60,632 bases of DNA, from positions 1 to 60,632 of IMG/VR virus record IMGVR_UViG_3300031885_000014, one strand, 5' to 3'. The position numbers and the translations under genes are program-made. Below are positions 49,344-56,831 of the stretch, in pieces. The notes beneath the pieces were generated by a model. It worked only from the letters and a program-made list of their open reading frames with translations. It was not told the DNA's origin and did not search any database. Source of the stretch: a virus. Each line of letters opens with the position of its first letter. The first letter of the stretch is position 1.

Positions 49344-49865
49344 ATGGTGTCGGCTACGGTCGAGGCTCTGCTTTTCGCGCCTGAGGTCCAGGGGATGCTC
49401 GAGGCTGTGGCACACAGGGCTGGCATCGCGGACGGGGTGGGCATCCTCGATGCGGACGATGTGGCGAGCGAACTCCAGGAGAAGGCCCTGAAGGCTGCGG
49501 TCGCCTTTGATGCCACCCGCGGCTTCAAGTTCACCACATACCTCTGGCCCCTTGTCTGGGGCAAGGCCGTCGACCTCCGGCGCCGCTATGGACGGCAGGA
49601 TCGCAGCGGGCATAGTCGCCCGGTGGAATTGCCGATCCTGGATGAGGCGCTGGAACTCGCGCAGCCAATATCAGGTGGACTCGATCTGCCCGATATGATC
49701 CGCCAACTCCCACTGCGCGAACGTGCCGCCTTCCTGCTGAGGGAAATCGGCGGCGTCTCTGCCGGCGAGATCGGCGAGATATTCTTCCTCAGCGACGGCA
49801 AGACGAAGGCGCTACGGCGCCAGGCTGTGCGGCGCCTCCGTGTCGCTGCGGAACGGCCGCGATGA
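49344..49865 (+). CDS. Phage-encoded sigma-70-like factor
   Basis: The 173-residue product has a region-2-like segment (AFDATRGFKFTTYLWPLVWGKAVDLRRRYGR, residues about 52-82) and a region-4-like HTH (LPLRERAAFLLREIGGVSAGEIGEIFFLS ... KALRRQAVRRL, residues about 120-167), with a short linker between. This is ECF-type architecture. It would direct RNA polymerase of the host to phage promoters; the recurring motif before late genes is a candidate target. It lies at the end of the late block beside the integrase region. Confidence 0.8.
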   Translation: MVSATVEALLFAPEVQGMLEAVAHRAGIADGVGILDADDVASELQEKALKAAVAFDATRGFKFTTYLWPLVWGKAVDLRRRYGRQDRSGHSRPVELPILDEALELAQPISGGLDLPDMIRQLPLRERAAFLLREIGGVSAGEIGEIFFLSDGKTKALRRQAVRRLRVAAERPR

Positions 49866-50056
49866 CTTCGCTCTTCTACCGAGGGGCGACCCGGCGCGTC
49901 ATCATTGGCCCCCAGACCGGCATCGAGTACGCCTGCGAGCCGCGCTCGTTCCTCCAGGTAGATGATGACGATGTCGGCCAACTTCTGAGGATGCCGAAGG
50001 GCAGGTGCGGTTGCGGCCATCTCTTCCAGCGCCGGTCCCCACGGGGCATCCGCTAA
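49862..50056 (+). CDS. Small phage protein, 64 aa
   Basis: ATG 49862 overlaps the sigma stop (ATGA). The product has YRGATRRVIIGPQTGIEYACEP, SFLQVDDDDVGQLLRMPKGRCGCGHLF, similar in pattern to small structural or accessory proteins seen after phage capsid genes (compare 18302). Function unknown. It converges on the integrase gene with 12 bp between. Confidence 0.55.
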   Translation: MTSLFYRGATRRVIIGPQTGIEYACEPRSFLQVDDDDVGQLLRMPKGRCGCGHLFQRRSPRGIR

Positions 50057-50068
50057 CACCCACACGAA

Positions 50069-50926
50069 CTAGAGCCGATCCCCCAGGTTCAATGCCCGCT
50101 GCTGGTCAAGGGCCCGCGTCGCCGCTGTCCAGCCGGCATAATGCGCCGTCATAGTGATCGTCGAATGCCCCATGAGCACCTGAAGGGCCCCCAGGTCGCC
50201 GCCGGCGCTTAGGAAGGCGTTGGCAAACGTGATCCTGAATCGATGACTGCCGACCGGCGCCACCCCGGCGCGATCCCCTAGCGTGCGGAGCATGTCCCTG
50301 ACTAGCACCCGCTTCATGGGTTCGCCGTACTGGGTGAGCCAGAGACAACCCCTGCGGCCGTTCACCTCTTGCCTCAGAGCCTCCAGGACGGTAGGACCTA
50401 GCGCCACCAGCCTCTCCTTTGAACCCTTGCCCCGAATCAATACCGTCCCCTCCTCCCAGTCCACATCGCGGGCCTCCATGCCCAGCATCTCCGAGACCCT
50501 TATTCCTGTGGAGGCGAGCACCAGGACGATGGCATGGTCCCTATCATTGAGACAGGCAGCCAGGAGGAGGCGGAGCTGGTCGATGGTGAACGGCCGCTTG
50601 GGTTGGCACTTCGGGAGCTTGATGCGAATGTCGGCGCTGGGATCATCCTCCCGCCAGCCCTGAGCGCGGCAGAAGGCGAACCAGGATCGCAGGGAGTGAA
50701 GCCGGCTCCGGGCCGTCACCTGGGCGACAGCAGCCAGTTGCTCGGCCAGGTAGGAGGCGACCGCCTCATGGCAGGCGCGGGTAGGGGAGATGTGATGCTT
50801 GAGCGCCCAGGCGGCGAACAGTCGCATGTTGCAGACGCGGAGTTGGACGGTCTCAGGCGAGTAGCCGGTGGTCAGGAGATAGAGTCGGAACGGTCCTTCG
50901 AGTCCGGCCCATCTGTGGGCGGACAC
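50069..50926 (-). CDS. int: Tyrosine-family integrase
   Basis: GTG at 50926 follows AAGGAGG. The 285-residue product has an N-terminal SAM-like core-binding domain (residues 8-105) and a catalytic domain with Arg in STGIRVSEML, Lys in IRGKGSKER, His/Arg in GSHRFRITFA, His in LMGHSTITMT and Tyr in AHYAGW. All six catalytic positions are visible, so it should be active. It integrates the phage at attB/attP; no attP core could be identified by eye. Its start overlaps the repressor gene end by 55 bp, so the two are cotranscribed. Confidence 0.93.
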   Translation of the reverse strand: MSAHRWAGLEGPFRLYLLTTGYSPETVQLRVCNMRLFAAWALKHHISPTRACHEAVASYLAEQLAAVAQVTARSRLHSLRSWFAFCRAQGWREDDPSADIRIKLPKCQPKRPFTIDQLRLLLAACLNDRDHAIVLVLASTGIRVSEMLGMEARDVDWEEGTVLIRGKGSKERLVALGPTVLEALRQEVNGRRGCLWLTQYGEPMKRVLVRDMLRTLGDRAGVAPVGSHRFRITFANAFLSAGGDLGALQVLMGHSTITMTAHYAGWTAATRALDQQRALNLGDRL

Positions 50927-51195
50927 GGGGAGCCTCCTTGAGGCGGGGTGTTGCCATTAGCGGGGCTCTTACCGTTGGCATTGGCGGCGGCTTCGAGCAG
51001 TGTGTCCAGGGGAATGTCCAGTCCGCGGCTGATGCCCAGGAGCACGGTGGCACCGGGGTCCTTGGACTTGCCCCTCTCTATGTCCTGTACGTTCCACGGG
51101 CGCAGGCCACACTTCTCCGCCGCTCCGTCATACGTCAGGGGCGGGTCATGCGCCAACCGCGCTCGCCGTACCAGATCTCCGAGTGCTGTACTCAC
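50872..51195 (-). CDS. XRE-family repressor-like regulator
   Basis: The 107-residue version starts at GTG 51195. Residues 3-65 form an HTH of the XRE/Cro-CI type (LGDLVRRARLAHDPPLTYDGAAEKCGLRPWNVQDIERGKSKDP is split over helices 1-4), with LLGISRGLDIPLDTLLEAA closing the domain. The remaining 35 residues are Pro/Ser/Asp-rich and unstructured; there is no LexA-like cleavage domain. A longer start (TTG 51234) would place the promoter inside the gene and is rejected. It probably represses the early promoter and controls lysogeny. Confidence 0.82.
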   Translation of the reverse strand: MSTALGDLVRRARLAHDPPLTYDGAAEKCGLRPWNVQDIERGKSKDPGATVLLGISRGLDIPLDTLLEAAANANGKSPANGNTPPQGGSPCPPTDGPDSKDRSDSIS

Positions 51196-51205
51196 TTCAG
51201 ATAAT

Positions 51206-51234
51206 ACGATAGGCCAACCGCGTCGCCCTGTCAA
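51206..51234 (-). promoter_or_regulatory. Leftward promoter for repressor and integrase
   Basis: On the minus strand TTGACA (51234-51229), 17-bp spacer, TATCGT (51211-51206). Transcription would begin near 51199, about 4 nt before the GTG at 51195, giving an essentially leaderless mRNA, as lambda cI has from PRM. Confidence 0.65.
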
Positions 51235-51245
51235 GGATGAATCCT
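51234..51245. promoter_or_regulatory. Operator candidate O2 (AGGATGAATCCT)
   Basis: A 12-bp inverted repeat of the form AGGAY-NN-RTCCT abutting the -35 of the leftward promoter. It matches the operator at the rightward promoter in form and length. Confidence 0.6.
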
Positions 51246-51252
51246 ATCTTTC

Positions 51253-51269
51253 TTGGCCGATCGGGCCAA
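51253..51269. promoter_or_regulatory. 17-bp inverted repeat between the divergent promoters
   Basis: TTGGCC (51253-51258) and GGCCAA (51264-51269) flank GATCG, midway between the two divergent promoters. It could bind a second regulator or help DNA looping. Confidence 0.5.
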
Positions 51270-51286
51270 TTTGCCCCCGCAACCTA

Positions 51287-51316
51287 TTGACAGGAAGCTA
51301 GGACGTGTCCTATCAT
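51287..51316 (+). promoter_or_regulatory. Rightward early promoter
   Basis: TTGACA (51287-51292), 18-bp spacer, TATCAT (51311-51316); the best sigma-70 promoter seen in the window. Start point near 51323, about 70 bp before the ATG at 51394. The spacer and -10 edge contain operator O1, so the repressor would block it. Confidence 0.75.
51300..51311. promoter_or_regulatory. Operator candidate O1 (AGGACGTGTCCT)
   Basis: A perfect 12-bp palindrome (14 bp as TAGGACGTGTCCTA, 51299-51312) in the spacer and touching the -10 of the rightward promoter. Same AGGAY-NN-RTCCT form as O2. Confidence 0.7.
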
Positions 51317-51393
51317 GCCCCTGTGAGCTGGTGGCCCCGGTCGCACGGAAGCGGCCTGAGAAGGGCGGGGCCACCGGGCTCCATGAGGTAGAC

Positions 51394-52215
51394 ATGACGG
51401 ACCTCGCCACCCCTACACTTCCTGCTTCAGTGCCTCCCCCTTCAGAGAAATGGAGTCCCACGTTAACGGGTGAGGCCGCCGAAATAGAGGTTTCTCCATC
51501 CTCTGTGGCTCCTGCCCTGGAGCGCCCGTCCGGCCTGCCCCTGGCTTCCTCGCCACCAGCACCAGGGGTAGGCCAAGGGCGGGCACCCACAAGCCATGCC
51601 ACCGTACTTCCCATGTTCTCCCCGGCGGCACAGCAACCGACGAAGCGGTATCGGACGATAGTGGCCGACCCGCCGTGGAACTACCGCCAGAAGTGGGGCG
51701 GCAAGGAATTGACCTCCTCCTTCTTCAAAGGGGGAACGGAGCGAGGGGCTGCCTGTTTCTATCCCTGTATGACACAAGAGGAACTGCTGAACCTGCCTGT
51801 GGGGCTGTGGGCTATGGACAACGCCCACCTTTACCTGTGGGTGACTAACGCCTTCATGGTGCAAGGCCACGAGATCGCCAGAGCCTGGGGGTTCGAAGTC
51901 AAGACGATCATCACCTGGTGCAAGAATCAACTTGGTATGGGGATGTGGTATCGCAACACGACCGAGCACATCCTCTTCGCTGTACGCGGCTCGCTGAAGT
52001 GTCTTCACAAGGATGTGCCCACGCACTTTATGGCGGAACGTCACGGCCACTCCGAGAAGCCAGCGGCCTTCTATGACATGGTGCAGCACATGAGCCTTGG
52101 CCCCTACCTGGATGTGTTCGCCCGCAAGCAAAGATTCAACTGGGATTGCTGGGGTGATGAAGCCTACTGCTTCGACGATGGTCACGCCTATTGGCATGAC
52201 AAGGGGACGGCATGA
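51394..52215 (+). CDS. MT-A70-family N6-adenine methyltransferase
   Basis: ATG 51394 follows GAGGT and lies 70 bp after the predicted transcription start. Of its 273 residues the first 75 are Pro/Ser-rich and disordered. The catalytic domain has VADPPWNY (residues 90-97), LYLWVTNAFMVQGHEIARAWGFEVKTIITWCKN and SEKPAAFYDMVQHMSLGPYLDVFARKQR. MT-A70 phage enzymes methylate adenine in DNA, often against host restriction. As the first early gene, modification would start soon after infection or induction. Confidence 0.88.
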   Translation: MTDLATPTLPASVPPPSEKWSPTLTGEAAEIEVSPSSVAPALERPSGLPLASSPPAPGVGQGRAPTSHATVLPMFSPAAQQPTKRYRTIVADPPWNYRQKWGGKELTSSFFKGGTERGAACFYPCMTQEELLNLPVGLWAMDNAHLYLWVTNAFMVQGHEIARAWGFEVKTIITWCKNQLGMGMWYRNTTEHILFAVRGSLKCLHKDVPTHFMAERHGHSEKPAAFYDMVQHMSLGPYLDVFARKQRFNWDCWGDEAYCFDDGHAYWHDKGTA

Positions 52216-52397
52216 AGGCCGAGATCGAACAAGAACGGACCCTCGGCGGGAAAGTGAAGCCCGATCGATATGAAATCGTGCTCTCAGAGGATGGGGTCAA
52301 GGGCCTTCAGTATCTACGCCTCTCGGGCAAAGAGTTGGACGCCATCACCGAAGCCTGGGCCGCGAAGGGGCGGCTGGCACAGGAGGTACTTCTGTGA
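52212..52397 (+). CDS. Hypothetical early protein, 61 aa
   Basis: ATG 52212 overlaps the preceding stop. Product KVKPDRYEIVLSEDGVKGLQYLRLSGKELDAITEAW is a small alpha/beta protein. No family recognised. Stop overlaps the next GTG. Confidence 0.55.
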   Translation: MKAEIEQERTLGGKVKPDRYEIVLSEDGVKGLQYLRLSGKELDAITEAWAAKGRLAQEVLL

Positions 52398-52639
52398 ACC
52401 ACGCCGCGCACGTCCTGGCGAACATGGCGGGCGAGGGGCCGCTGTCCTGCAAGGACGCGGGATGCGAGGGCTCTCGGGCGGAACCCTGGCCCCGGTGCCC
52501 CCGGTGTACGGCCCTACTGATCCGTGACGTAGGCGGTGACGCTTGCTGTTACGTTTGCGGTTGCGTTGTCTACGGCACGGCGCCCAATGAACGGAAACCA
52601 ATGGCCCGTCCCCCCAAGTGCGGGAGGGTGGTGCTGTGA
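52394..52639 (+). CDS. Zinc-ribbon-like early protein
   Basis: The 81-residue product has CKDAGCEG, CPRCTALLI and CCYVCGCVVYG, enough Cys for one zinc ribbon with strands between. GTG start overlapping the preceding stop. Probably nucleic-acid or protein binding; the target is unknown. Confidence 0.55.
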   Translation: MNHAAHVLANMAGEGPLSCKDAGCEGSRAEPWPRCPRCTALLIRDVGGDACCYVCGCVVYGTAPNERKPMARPPKCGRVVL

Positions 52640-52806
52640 GTCCCCGTGACGTGAAGACGGCGGTGGTGACGACGGCGTTCATGGGCATCCTTGTTGGCGC
52701 GGTTGCCTTTGCCCTTGGAGGCCCCTGGAGTGTTGCTGGCTGGCTGACCGTTTTCGGCCTCTGGCTGTTCTGGGATCAGGCGAGGCGAGAGAGGAGAGCC
52801 CCATGA
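52636..52806 (+). CDS. Two-span membrane mini-protein, 56 aa
   Basis: GTG 52636 overlaps the preceding stop. Two hydrophobic segments (VVTTAFMGILVGAVAFALGG; WSVAGWLTVFGLWLFWD) and an Arg-rich end (RRERRAP). It is expressed with early genes, so a superinfection or membrane role is more likely than holin; function unknown. Confidence 0.6.
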   Translation: MSPRDVKTAVVTTAFMGILVGAVAFALGGPWSVAGWLTVFGLWLFWDQARRERRAP

Positions 52807-53009
52807 TCATCCGCCCCGGCCAATGCGACCTTTGTTGCGAGAAGACATCCTACGTCGCCGTCCTGGTGGGCAGCAATGAGCGCGGCCCCCTCGATGTCTG
52901 CGCCTCCTGCCTGGAAGAGGCCCGCGAGGAGATCCGCCAGCAGGCAAGGGCGAACTGGACCGGCCGCGGCGACGCCTGCATTGACTTGGACGCGGCGAGG
53001 GCACTATGA
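52803..53009 (+). CDS. Small zinc-finger protein, 68 aa
   Basis: CDLCCEK and CASCLEEAREEI form a likely treble-clef/zinc-ribbon pair around two strands, followed by a helix. ATG 52803 overlaps the preceding stop. Typical small phage early regulator; target unknown. Confidence 0.6.
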   Translation: MIIRPGQCDLCCEKTSYVAVLVGSNERGPLDVCASCLEEAREEIRQQARANWTGRGDACIDLDAARAL

Positions 53010-53449
53010 CCACGCGACACTACCAGGGCACGGTTGTTCCTGAGTCGAAGTCCCTCCTAGATATCGAGTATCTCCTGCGCCTGCACGGGGTTCAGACTGT
53101 GCGCTGGACAACGGGCGTGGATCTGATCCGCATCGAGTTTGCCTGGCCCTATCAAGGGCAGGAGCTCGCCTTCCGCATCGACCTGGCGGTGCCAGCCAAG
53201 GATCGGGACGGCTACGGCTTGACAGGGGCCAAGCGCGATCAGGAGCGGCGCCGCCTGCTACGGGTACTGGTGAATCACATCAAGGCAAAGCTGGTGGCCG
53301 TAGAGGATGGGCTCATTGACTTGGAGCGGGAGTTCCTGGCCTACATGATCGGGCAGGGGAACCAAACGATGGGTGAGCGATTGACCGAACAGTTGGCGAG
53401 CGGGCACCTGCCGGAAACCTATCCGCTCCTAGAGGGGCCACGAACATGA
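53006..53449 (+). CDS. Conserved-looking phage early protein, 147 aa
   Basis: Residues 15-70 are beta-rich (VQTVRWTTGVDLIRIEFAWPYQGQEL); residues 75-125 form a long helix (LLRVLVNHIKAKLVAVEDGLIDLEREFLAYMI). This arrangement is frequent in early regions of environmental phages, but I know no function. ATG overlaps the preceding stop. Confidence 0.6.
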   Translation: MTTRHYQGTVVPESKSLLDIEYLLRLHGVQTVRWTTGVDLIRIEFAWPYQGQELAFRIDLAVPAKDRDGYGLTGAKRDQERRRLLRVLVNHIKAKLVAVEDGLIDLEREFLAYMIGQGNQTMGERLTEQLASGHLPETYPLLEGPRT

Positions 53450-54039
53450 CCACGCGCATTGCCGAGCCGAAGCCCATCTACAAGTTGCCCTTGCCCGGAG
53501 GGACGCGCACGGCATTGCACCGCCGCTGGCCAAAGTGCCCTGGCTGTGGCGAAACGCGAGGACTCGCTCCCCATCACGTTGTACCGCGCGACGAGGGCGG
53601 CGGAGACGATCTCGGAAACCTCATGATGTTGTGCGATCCGTGCCACGACTTCATCGAGGCCCATGACTATAAGCCGCGCACCCTCAAGAGGATTCTCTTC
53701 ATTCTGGGAGACCGCTTCCCATCGGGGCTCTCTCCTGACGAACCGGAGATTCCGGGCGAAGAGGGCGACTGGCGCGAATGGGTCTACGGCGGTGTCCCAA
53801 GCCCTTGGAGAAACACGCGCTGGCTGGAAGAGCGCTACCGTCGTCTAGGCGGGAAGCCTGGGGATGCCTTGACACGGGAAATGGAGGCGTCCGTTCGGGC
53901 CACCCTGAGGGCGAAAACTTCTGGCGATCAGGTTCAATCTACGATGCCCACGCCGCCAATGGCGACTGAGCGTATCAACCGCCCAGAAACGAATCGTGGG
54001 GCACTACAGGGCACCTTCGCGCTGGAGATCGCGCCGTGA
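53446..54039 (+). CDS. HNH endonuclease
   Basis: The 197-residue product has CPGCGETRGLAPHHVVPRDEGGGDDLGNLMMLCDPCH (residues about 27-65, read in two halves), with two CxxC zinc pairs and the HHV-N-H core of HNH nucleases. The C-terminal 120 residues are charged and may bind DNA. It may be free-standing homing nuclease or take part in recombination or packaging. It is one of three HNH units in the window. Confidence 0.8.
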   Translation: MTTRIAEPKPIYKLPLPGGTRTALHRRWPKCPGCGETRGLAPHHVVPRDEGGGDDLGNLMMLCDPCHDFIEAHDYKPRTLKRILFILGDRFPSGLSPDEPEIPGEEGDWREWVYGGVPSPWRNTRWLEERYRRLGGKPGDALTREMEASVRATLRAKTSGDQVQSTMPTPPMATERINRPETNRGALQGTFALEIAP

Positions 54040-54203
54040 TGCGTTTTGGAAGGTGCGTCAACGGCTGTGGCTGGGGCCAAATAGATGAGAACGGCCTATG
54101 CCTGCGCCGCTGCCTGTCCAGTCGGAAGGTGAGACGACAATTGAGGAAGGAGGTACCGCTATCCGCTAGTCGGCGAAACAAGTCCGTGGTGATGGTGCCT
54201 TAA
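54039..54203 (+). CDS. Basic Cys mini-protein, 54 aa
   Basis: ATG 54039 (GTG 54036 possible) overlaps the preceding stop. RCVNGCGWGQ, CLRRCLSSRKVRRQLRK: four Cys and many Arg, likely a zinc-bound nucleic-acid binder. It ends just before the hairpin region. Confidence 0.5.
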   Translation: MRFGRCVNGCGWGQIDENGLCLRRCLSSRKVRRQLRKEVPLSASRRNKSVVMVP

Positions 54204-54208
54204 AAGCC

Positions 54209-54269
54209 GGGAGCCCAGGGCCGGCGACTAACTCCGGGCTGGGCTCCCAACGTGCCCGCTGTGGCGGGC
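54209..54269 (+). promoter_or_regulatory. Tandem hairpins in the leader of the next gene
   Basis: GGGAGCCCAG (54209-54218) pairs perfectly with CTGGGCTCCC (54239-54248). A second hairpin GCCCGC/GCGGGC (54254-54259, 54264-54269) with loop TGTG follows. No T-run, so these are more likely attenuator or mRNA-stability elements than a terminator. The 90-bp gap has no other recognisable signal than AGGAG at about 54281. Confidence 0.55.
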
Positions 54270-54291
54270 TTCAGCTAATAGGAGTATCGCA

Positions 54292-54744
54292 ATGGTTGCA
54301 GAGAAAGTCAAGACCACAGAGGAGCAGGTCGGCGAAGTGCGTGAGGGCCTTGAGAACATGATGGAGGCCCTATCCGAACTGCGTGAACAGAAGGAACGAT
54401 TGGAGGAACGGTACGAGACCCTCCTGTACATCGTCCTCCGTTGGGCCTATGAGGGCTATGACAGCGAGCCAGCCCGCAAGCGTGCCCTTTGGGAACTGAC
54501 GCGGAAGGCGGCCCAGGGCGTAGCCTACGGCTCGGACGAATATCACATCGCCGTCCTGACGGGCGGGCGGGGGTTGAAGGTAGGCGAGAATGCGCCCCTC
54601 TGCCCTGGCCCTGCGCCGGAGGACGCTGGTGCCATCCTGGACGGCACCAACTTTGGCGACACGCCGCGACGGTACAGCATTCGCCCCGGCGCGATGCACC
54701 AGGGCAGCGCGGGGTTGCCGTCCACGGGGGCGAGGCGGTCATGA
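54292..54744 (+). CDS. Coiled-coil early protein, 150 aa
   Basis: TAGGAGTATCGCA precedes the ATG. Residues 8-50 form a coiled coil (VGEVREGLENMMEALSELREQKERLEERYETL), then a helical LRWAYEGYD segment; the last 60 residues are Gly/Pro-rich. It overlaps the next ATG. Function unknown; it may partner the next helical protein. Confidence 0.6.
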   Translation: MVAEKVKTTEEQVGEVREGLENMMEALSELREQKERLEERYETLLYIVLRWAYEGYDSEPARKRALWELTRKAAQGVAYGSDEYHIAVLTGGRGLKVGENAPLCPGPAPEDAGAILDGTNFGDTPRRYSIRPGAMHQGSAGLPSTGARRS

Positions 54745-55184
54745 GAGCCCTACTCGAACGCCTACACCGCGCACGGCTGACGCTAGACTCCCTAGAGGCA
54801 GAGCGGGCCGAAGCGAGGCGTCACTTTGAAGAGGCTCAGGCCGAACTGACGAGCAGGCGGGGGCAAGCCGCTCTTGAGGTCGAGGCGGCTACCCTTGCAC
54901 TCCGCACGGCCGCCATCGCCGCCTTCCAAGAGACAGGCGACCTCGCGCCAGCTCCGGGTATCAAGATTCGCATGATGAGTCGCCTGGACTATGAGGCCGA
55001 TGAGGCCAAGCGGTGGGCGATAAATCACAAGATGGCCCTGAGCCTGGACACCCGCGAGTTTGAGAAGCTGGCAAAGGCGGCGCCCGCCAACTTCGACTTC
55101 GTGCGGCAGTACCAGGAGCCCGCCGCGACGATAGCGACGGATCTTGGGCCGGTGCTGGATGAGGTGACAGATGCCGATTCGTAA
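54741..55184 (+). CDS. Helical early protein, 147 aa, possible nuclease inhibitor/recombination partner
   Basis: ATG 54741 overlaps the preceding gene. The first 60 residues are a long coiled coil; then GIKIRMMSRLDYEADEAKRWAINHK and ATIATDLGPVLDEVTD. A coiled coil then a small domain is reminiscent of Gam-type proteins, but the resemblance is only structural. The neighbour downstream belongs to a phage recombination-type family, so a related role is plausible. Confidence 0.5.
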   Translation: MRALLERLHRARLTLDSLEAERAEARRHFEEAQAELTSRRGQAALEVEAATLALRTAAIAAFQETGDLAPAPGIKIRMMSRLDYEADEAKRWAINHKMALSLDTREFEKLAKAAPANFDFVRQYQEPAATIATDLGPVLDEVTDADS

Positions 55185-56217
55185 CGTTTCCGATCGCCCG
55201 CGTATGCCCCGGCTCGGGAAGATACGCCTGGGCCGCAAGGTCGAAAGCGGCAAGGGCACCGAGTACCCGAAGGCCCTTGATCACTTCCTTTGCCCGCCGG
55301 ATGTGTTGACGGCCCTCGCAGGCAAGGTGCCCTTCTGTGACGGCGCCTGCAAGGACGAACCGGGGCCGGTCGAATTGCCCATCATGTTCCTTTCCAACGA
55401 CACAGAGAAGGTGGCCTCGCAGTGGTTCCGGTCCTACAAGGCGACCGTGGGGCTGGTCTGCAAGGGCGATGGCTACAAGGCCGATGCCCTGTTCGACCGC
55501 GAGGCCCTAGCACACGCTGGCGGTGACATCACGCAGCCGATTCCAGTTGACAGGTGGGCCAAGCACGACTCCAAGGAGACCGTCAGGCGTGACGATATCG
55601 AGTGCTGGGGCCAGGGGTACGAGGATCATCCCCCTTGCCCCGCCTATGACGCCGGCAAGTGCAAGCGACTGATGATGCTGCAATTCGCCATCCCCCAGGC
55701 TCCTGGCCTCGGCATCTACCAGCTCGATACTTCTAGCGTCAACTCCATTCTGAACATCAACGGCTTCTTCGAGTACCTGACGATGCTGACGGGCGGACGG
55801 ATTGCCGGGATCCCCCTGATCCTCAAGGTCATTTCCCAAGAGGTCGCGCCCAACGGCAAGAAGAAGACCGTCCACGTGCTGCAAGTCTCAACGCCCTTCG
55901 GTCTAGCCGAATTGGCTGAGCGCATGTCCAAGCCCGTCATTGAGGCGCTTCTGCCGGCGCCGCACCCTGAGCCAGACGAGGAGGAAATACCGGAGGGCTT
56001 CTACCCAGAGGAGGCGACAGAGGCGGCGGAAGAGCCCGAACCCATGCTCACCGAACCCGACATGCCCAAGCTCCGCAACCTGGGCGACCTCTACAAGCAC
56101 GCCCATGACCTCCTCGGGTACCCCAACAAGGCAGCCGTACTCAAAGACCTTGGCTGCACGGAGATGGAGATCAATGACCTGCCGGCCGCCTGGCGGAAGC
56201 TGGCGGCGAAGGCGTGA
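55171..56217 (+). CDS. Phage protein of the recombination-directionality-like family
   Basis: The 348-residue product begins MPIRNVSDRPRMPRLGKIRLG and has GTEYPKALDHFLCPPDV, a CDGACKDEPGPVELPIMFLS segment and a CPAYDAGKCKRLMMLQFAIPQ segment. This combination occurs in a phage protein family sometimes annotated as recombination directionality factor or metal-binding protein; I treat the name as tentative. Residues 295-348 form a small helical domain (LYKHAHDLLGYPNKAAVLKDLG). Cys pairs suggest zinc. Confidence 0.55.
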   Translation: MPIRNVSDRPRMPRLGKIRLGRKVESGKGTEYPKALDHFLCPPDVLTALAGKVPFCDGACKDEPGPVELPIMFLSNDTEKVASQWFRSYKATVGLVCKGDGYKADALFDREALAHAGGDITQPIPVDRWAKHDSKETVRRDDIECWGQGYEDHPPCPAYDAGKCKRLMMLQFAIPQAPGLGIYQLDTSSVNSILNINGFFEYLTMLTGGRIAGIPLILKVISQEVAPNGKKKTVHVLQVSTPFGLAELAERMSKPVIEALLPAPHPEPDEEEIPEGFYPEEATEAAEEPEPMLTEPDMPKLRNLGDLYKHAHDLLGYPNKAAVLKDLGCTEMEINDLPAAWRKLAAKA

Positions 56218-56831
56218 TGTCTAGACTCCTCGACCTCTTCTGTGGCGCCGGCGGGGCTGCGATGGGCTACCACCGCGCGGGGTTTGAGGTCGTGGGCGTG
56301 GACATCAAGCCCCAGCCGCACTACCCGTTCGAGTTTCACCAGGCCGACGCCATGACCTACCCCCTGGAGGGCTTCGACGCGATCCACGCGAGCCCGCCGT
56401 GCCAGGCATACAGCCAAGCCGCTCTGGGGACTGGCAAGACCTATCCCGACCTCCTGGCCGCTGTCCGCGAACGGCTGGTTATCGCCGGGGCGGCGTGGGT
56501 GATTGAGAATGTGCCCGGTGCTCCAATGCGAGCCGACTTCAGGTTATGTGGCTGCATGTTCGGTCTATCTCTGCGTCGGGAACGATGGTTTGAAACGAGT
56601 TGGCAGCATTTTGCCCTGCGCCAACCGTGCCTGCATACCGGCCCCGTCGTCTCAGTCGTGGGCCACGGAACGCCCACATGGGTCCGAAAGATACTCAGGT
56701 TCAACCCAACGATCCATCACTACCGCGAGGCGATGGGCATCGACTGGATGAACCGTGACGAACTCTCCCAGGCCATCCCGCCCGCCTACACGGAGTACAT
56801 CGGCAGCTGGCTGATGAAGGAGTGGGCATGA
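56217..56831 (+). CDS. DNA (cytosine-5) methyltransferase
   Basis: The 204-residue product has motif I LDLFCGAGGAAMGYHRAGFEV, the catalytic SPPCQAYS near residue 60, ENVPGAPM (motif VI) near 98, and a C-terminal AMGIDWMNRDELSQAIPPAYTEYIG (motifs IX-X). It is much shorter than most C5 enzymes because the target-recognition region is small, so its sequence specificity may be low or unusual. It probably protects phage DNA from restriction. Confidence 0.88.
   Translation: MSRLLDLFCGAGGAAMGYHRAGFEVVGVDIKPQPHYPFEFHQADAMTYPLEGFDAIHASPPCQAYSQAALGTGKTYPDLLAAVRERLVIAGAAWVIENVPGAPMRADFRLCGCMFGLSLRRERWFETSWQHFALRQPCLHTGPVVSVVGHGTPTWVRKILRFNPTIHHYREAMGIDWMNRDELSQAIPPAYTEYIGSWLMKEWA

Noticed and set aside
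48947-49384. 145-codon frame from 48947
   Set aside because: Arg/Pro-rich shadow; the adjacent frame has the coding pattern and a plausible protein.
50057-50068. attP next to the integrase
   Set aside because: The gap is only 12 bp and has no repeat. A core site cannot be defined without the host sequence.
51196-51234. Longer repressor from TTG 51234
   Set aside because: It would put the leftward promoter inside the gene. The GTG at 51195 fits the predicted transcript start.
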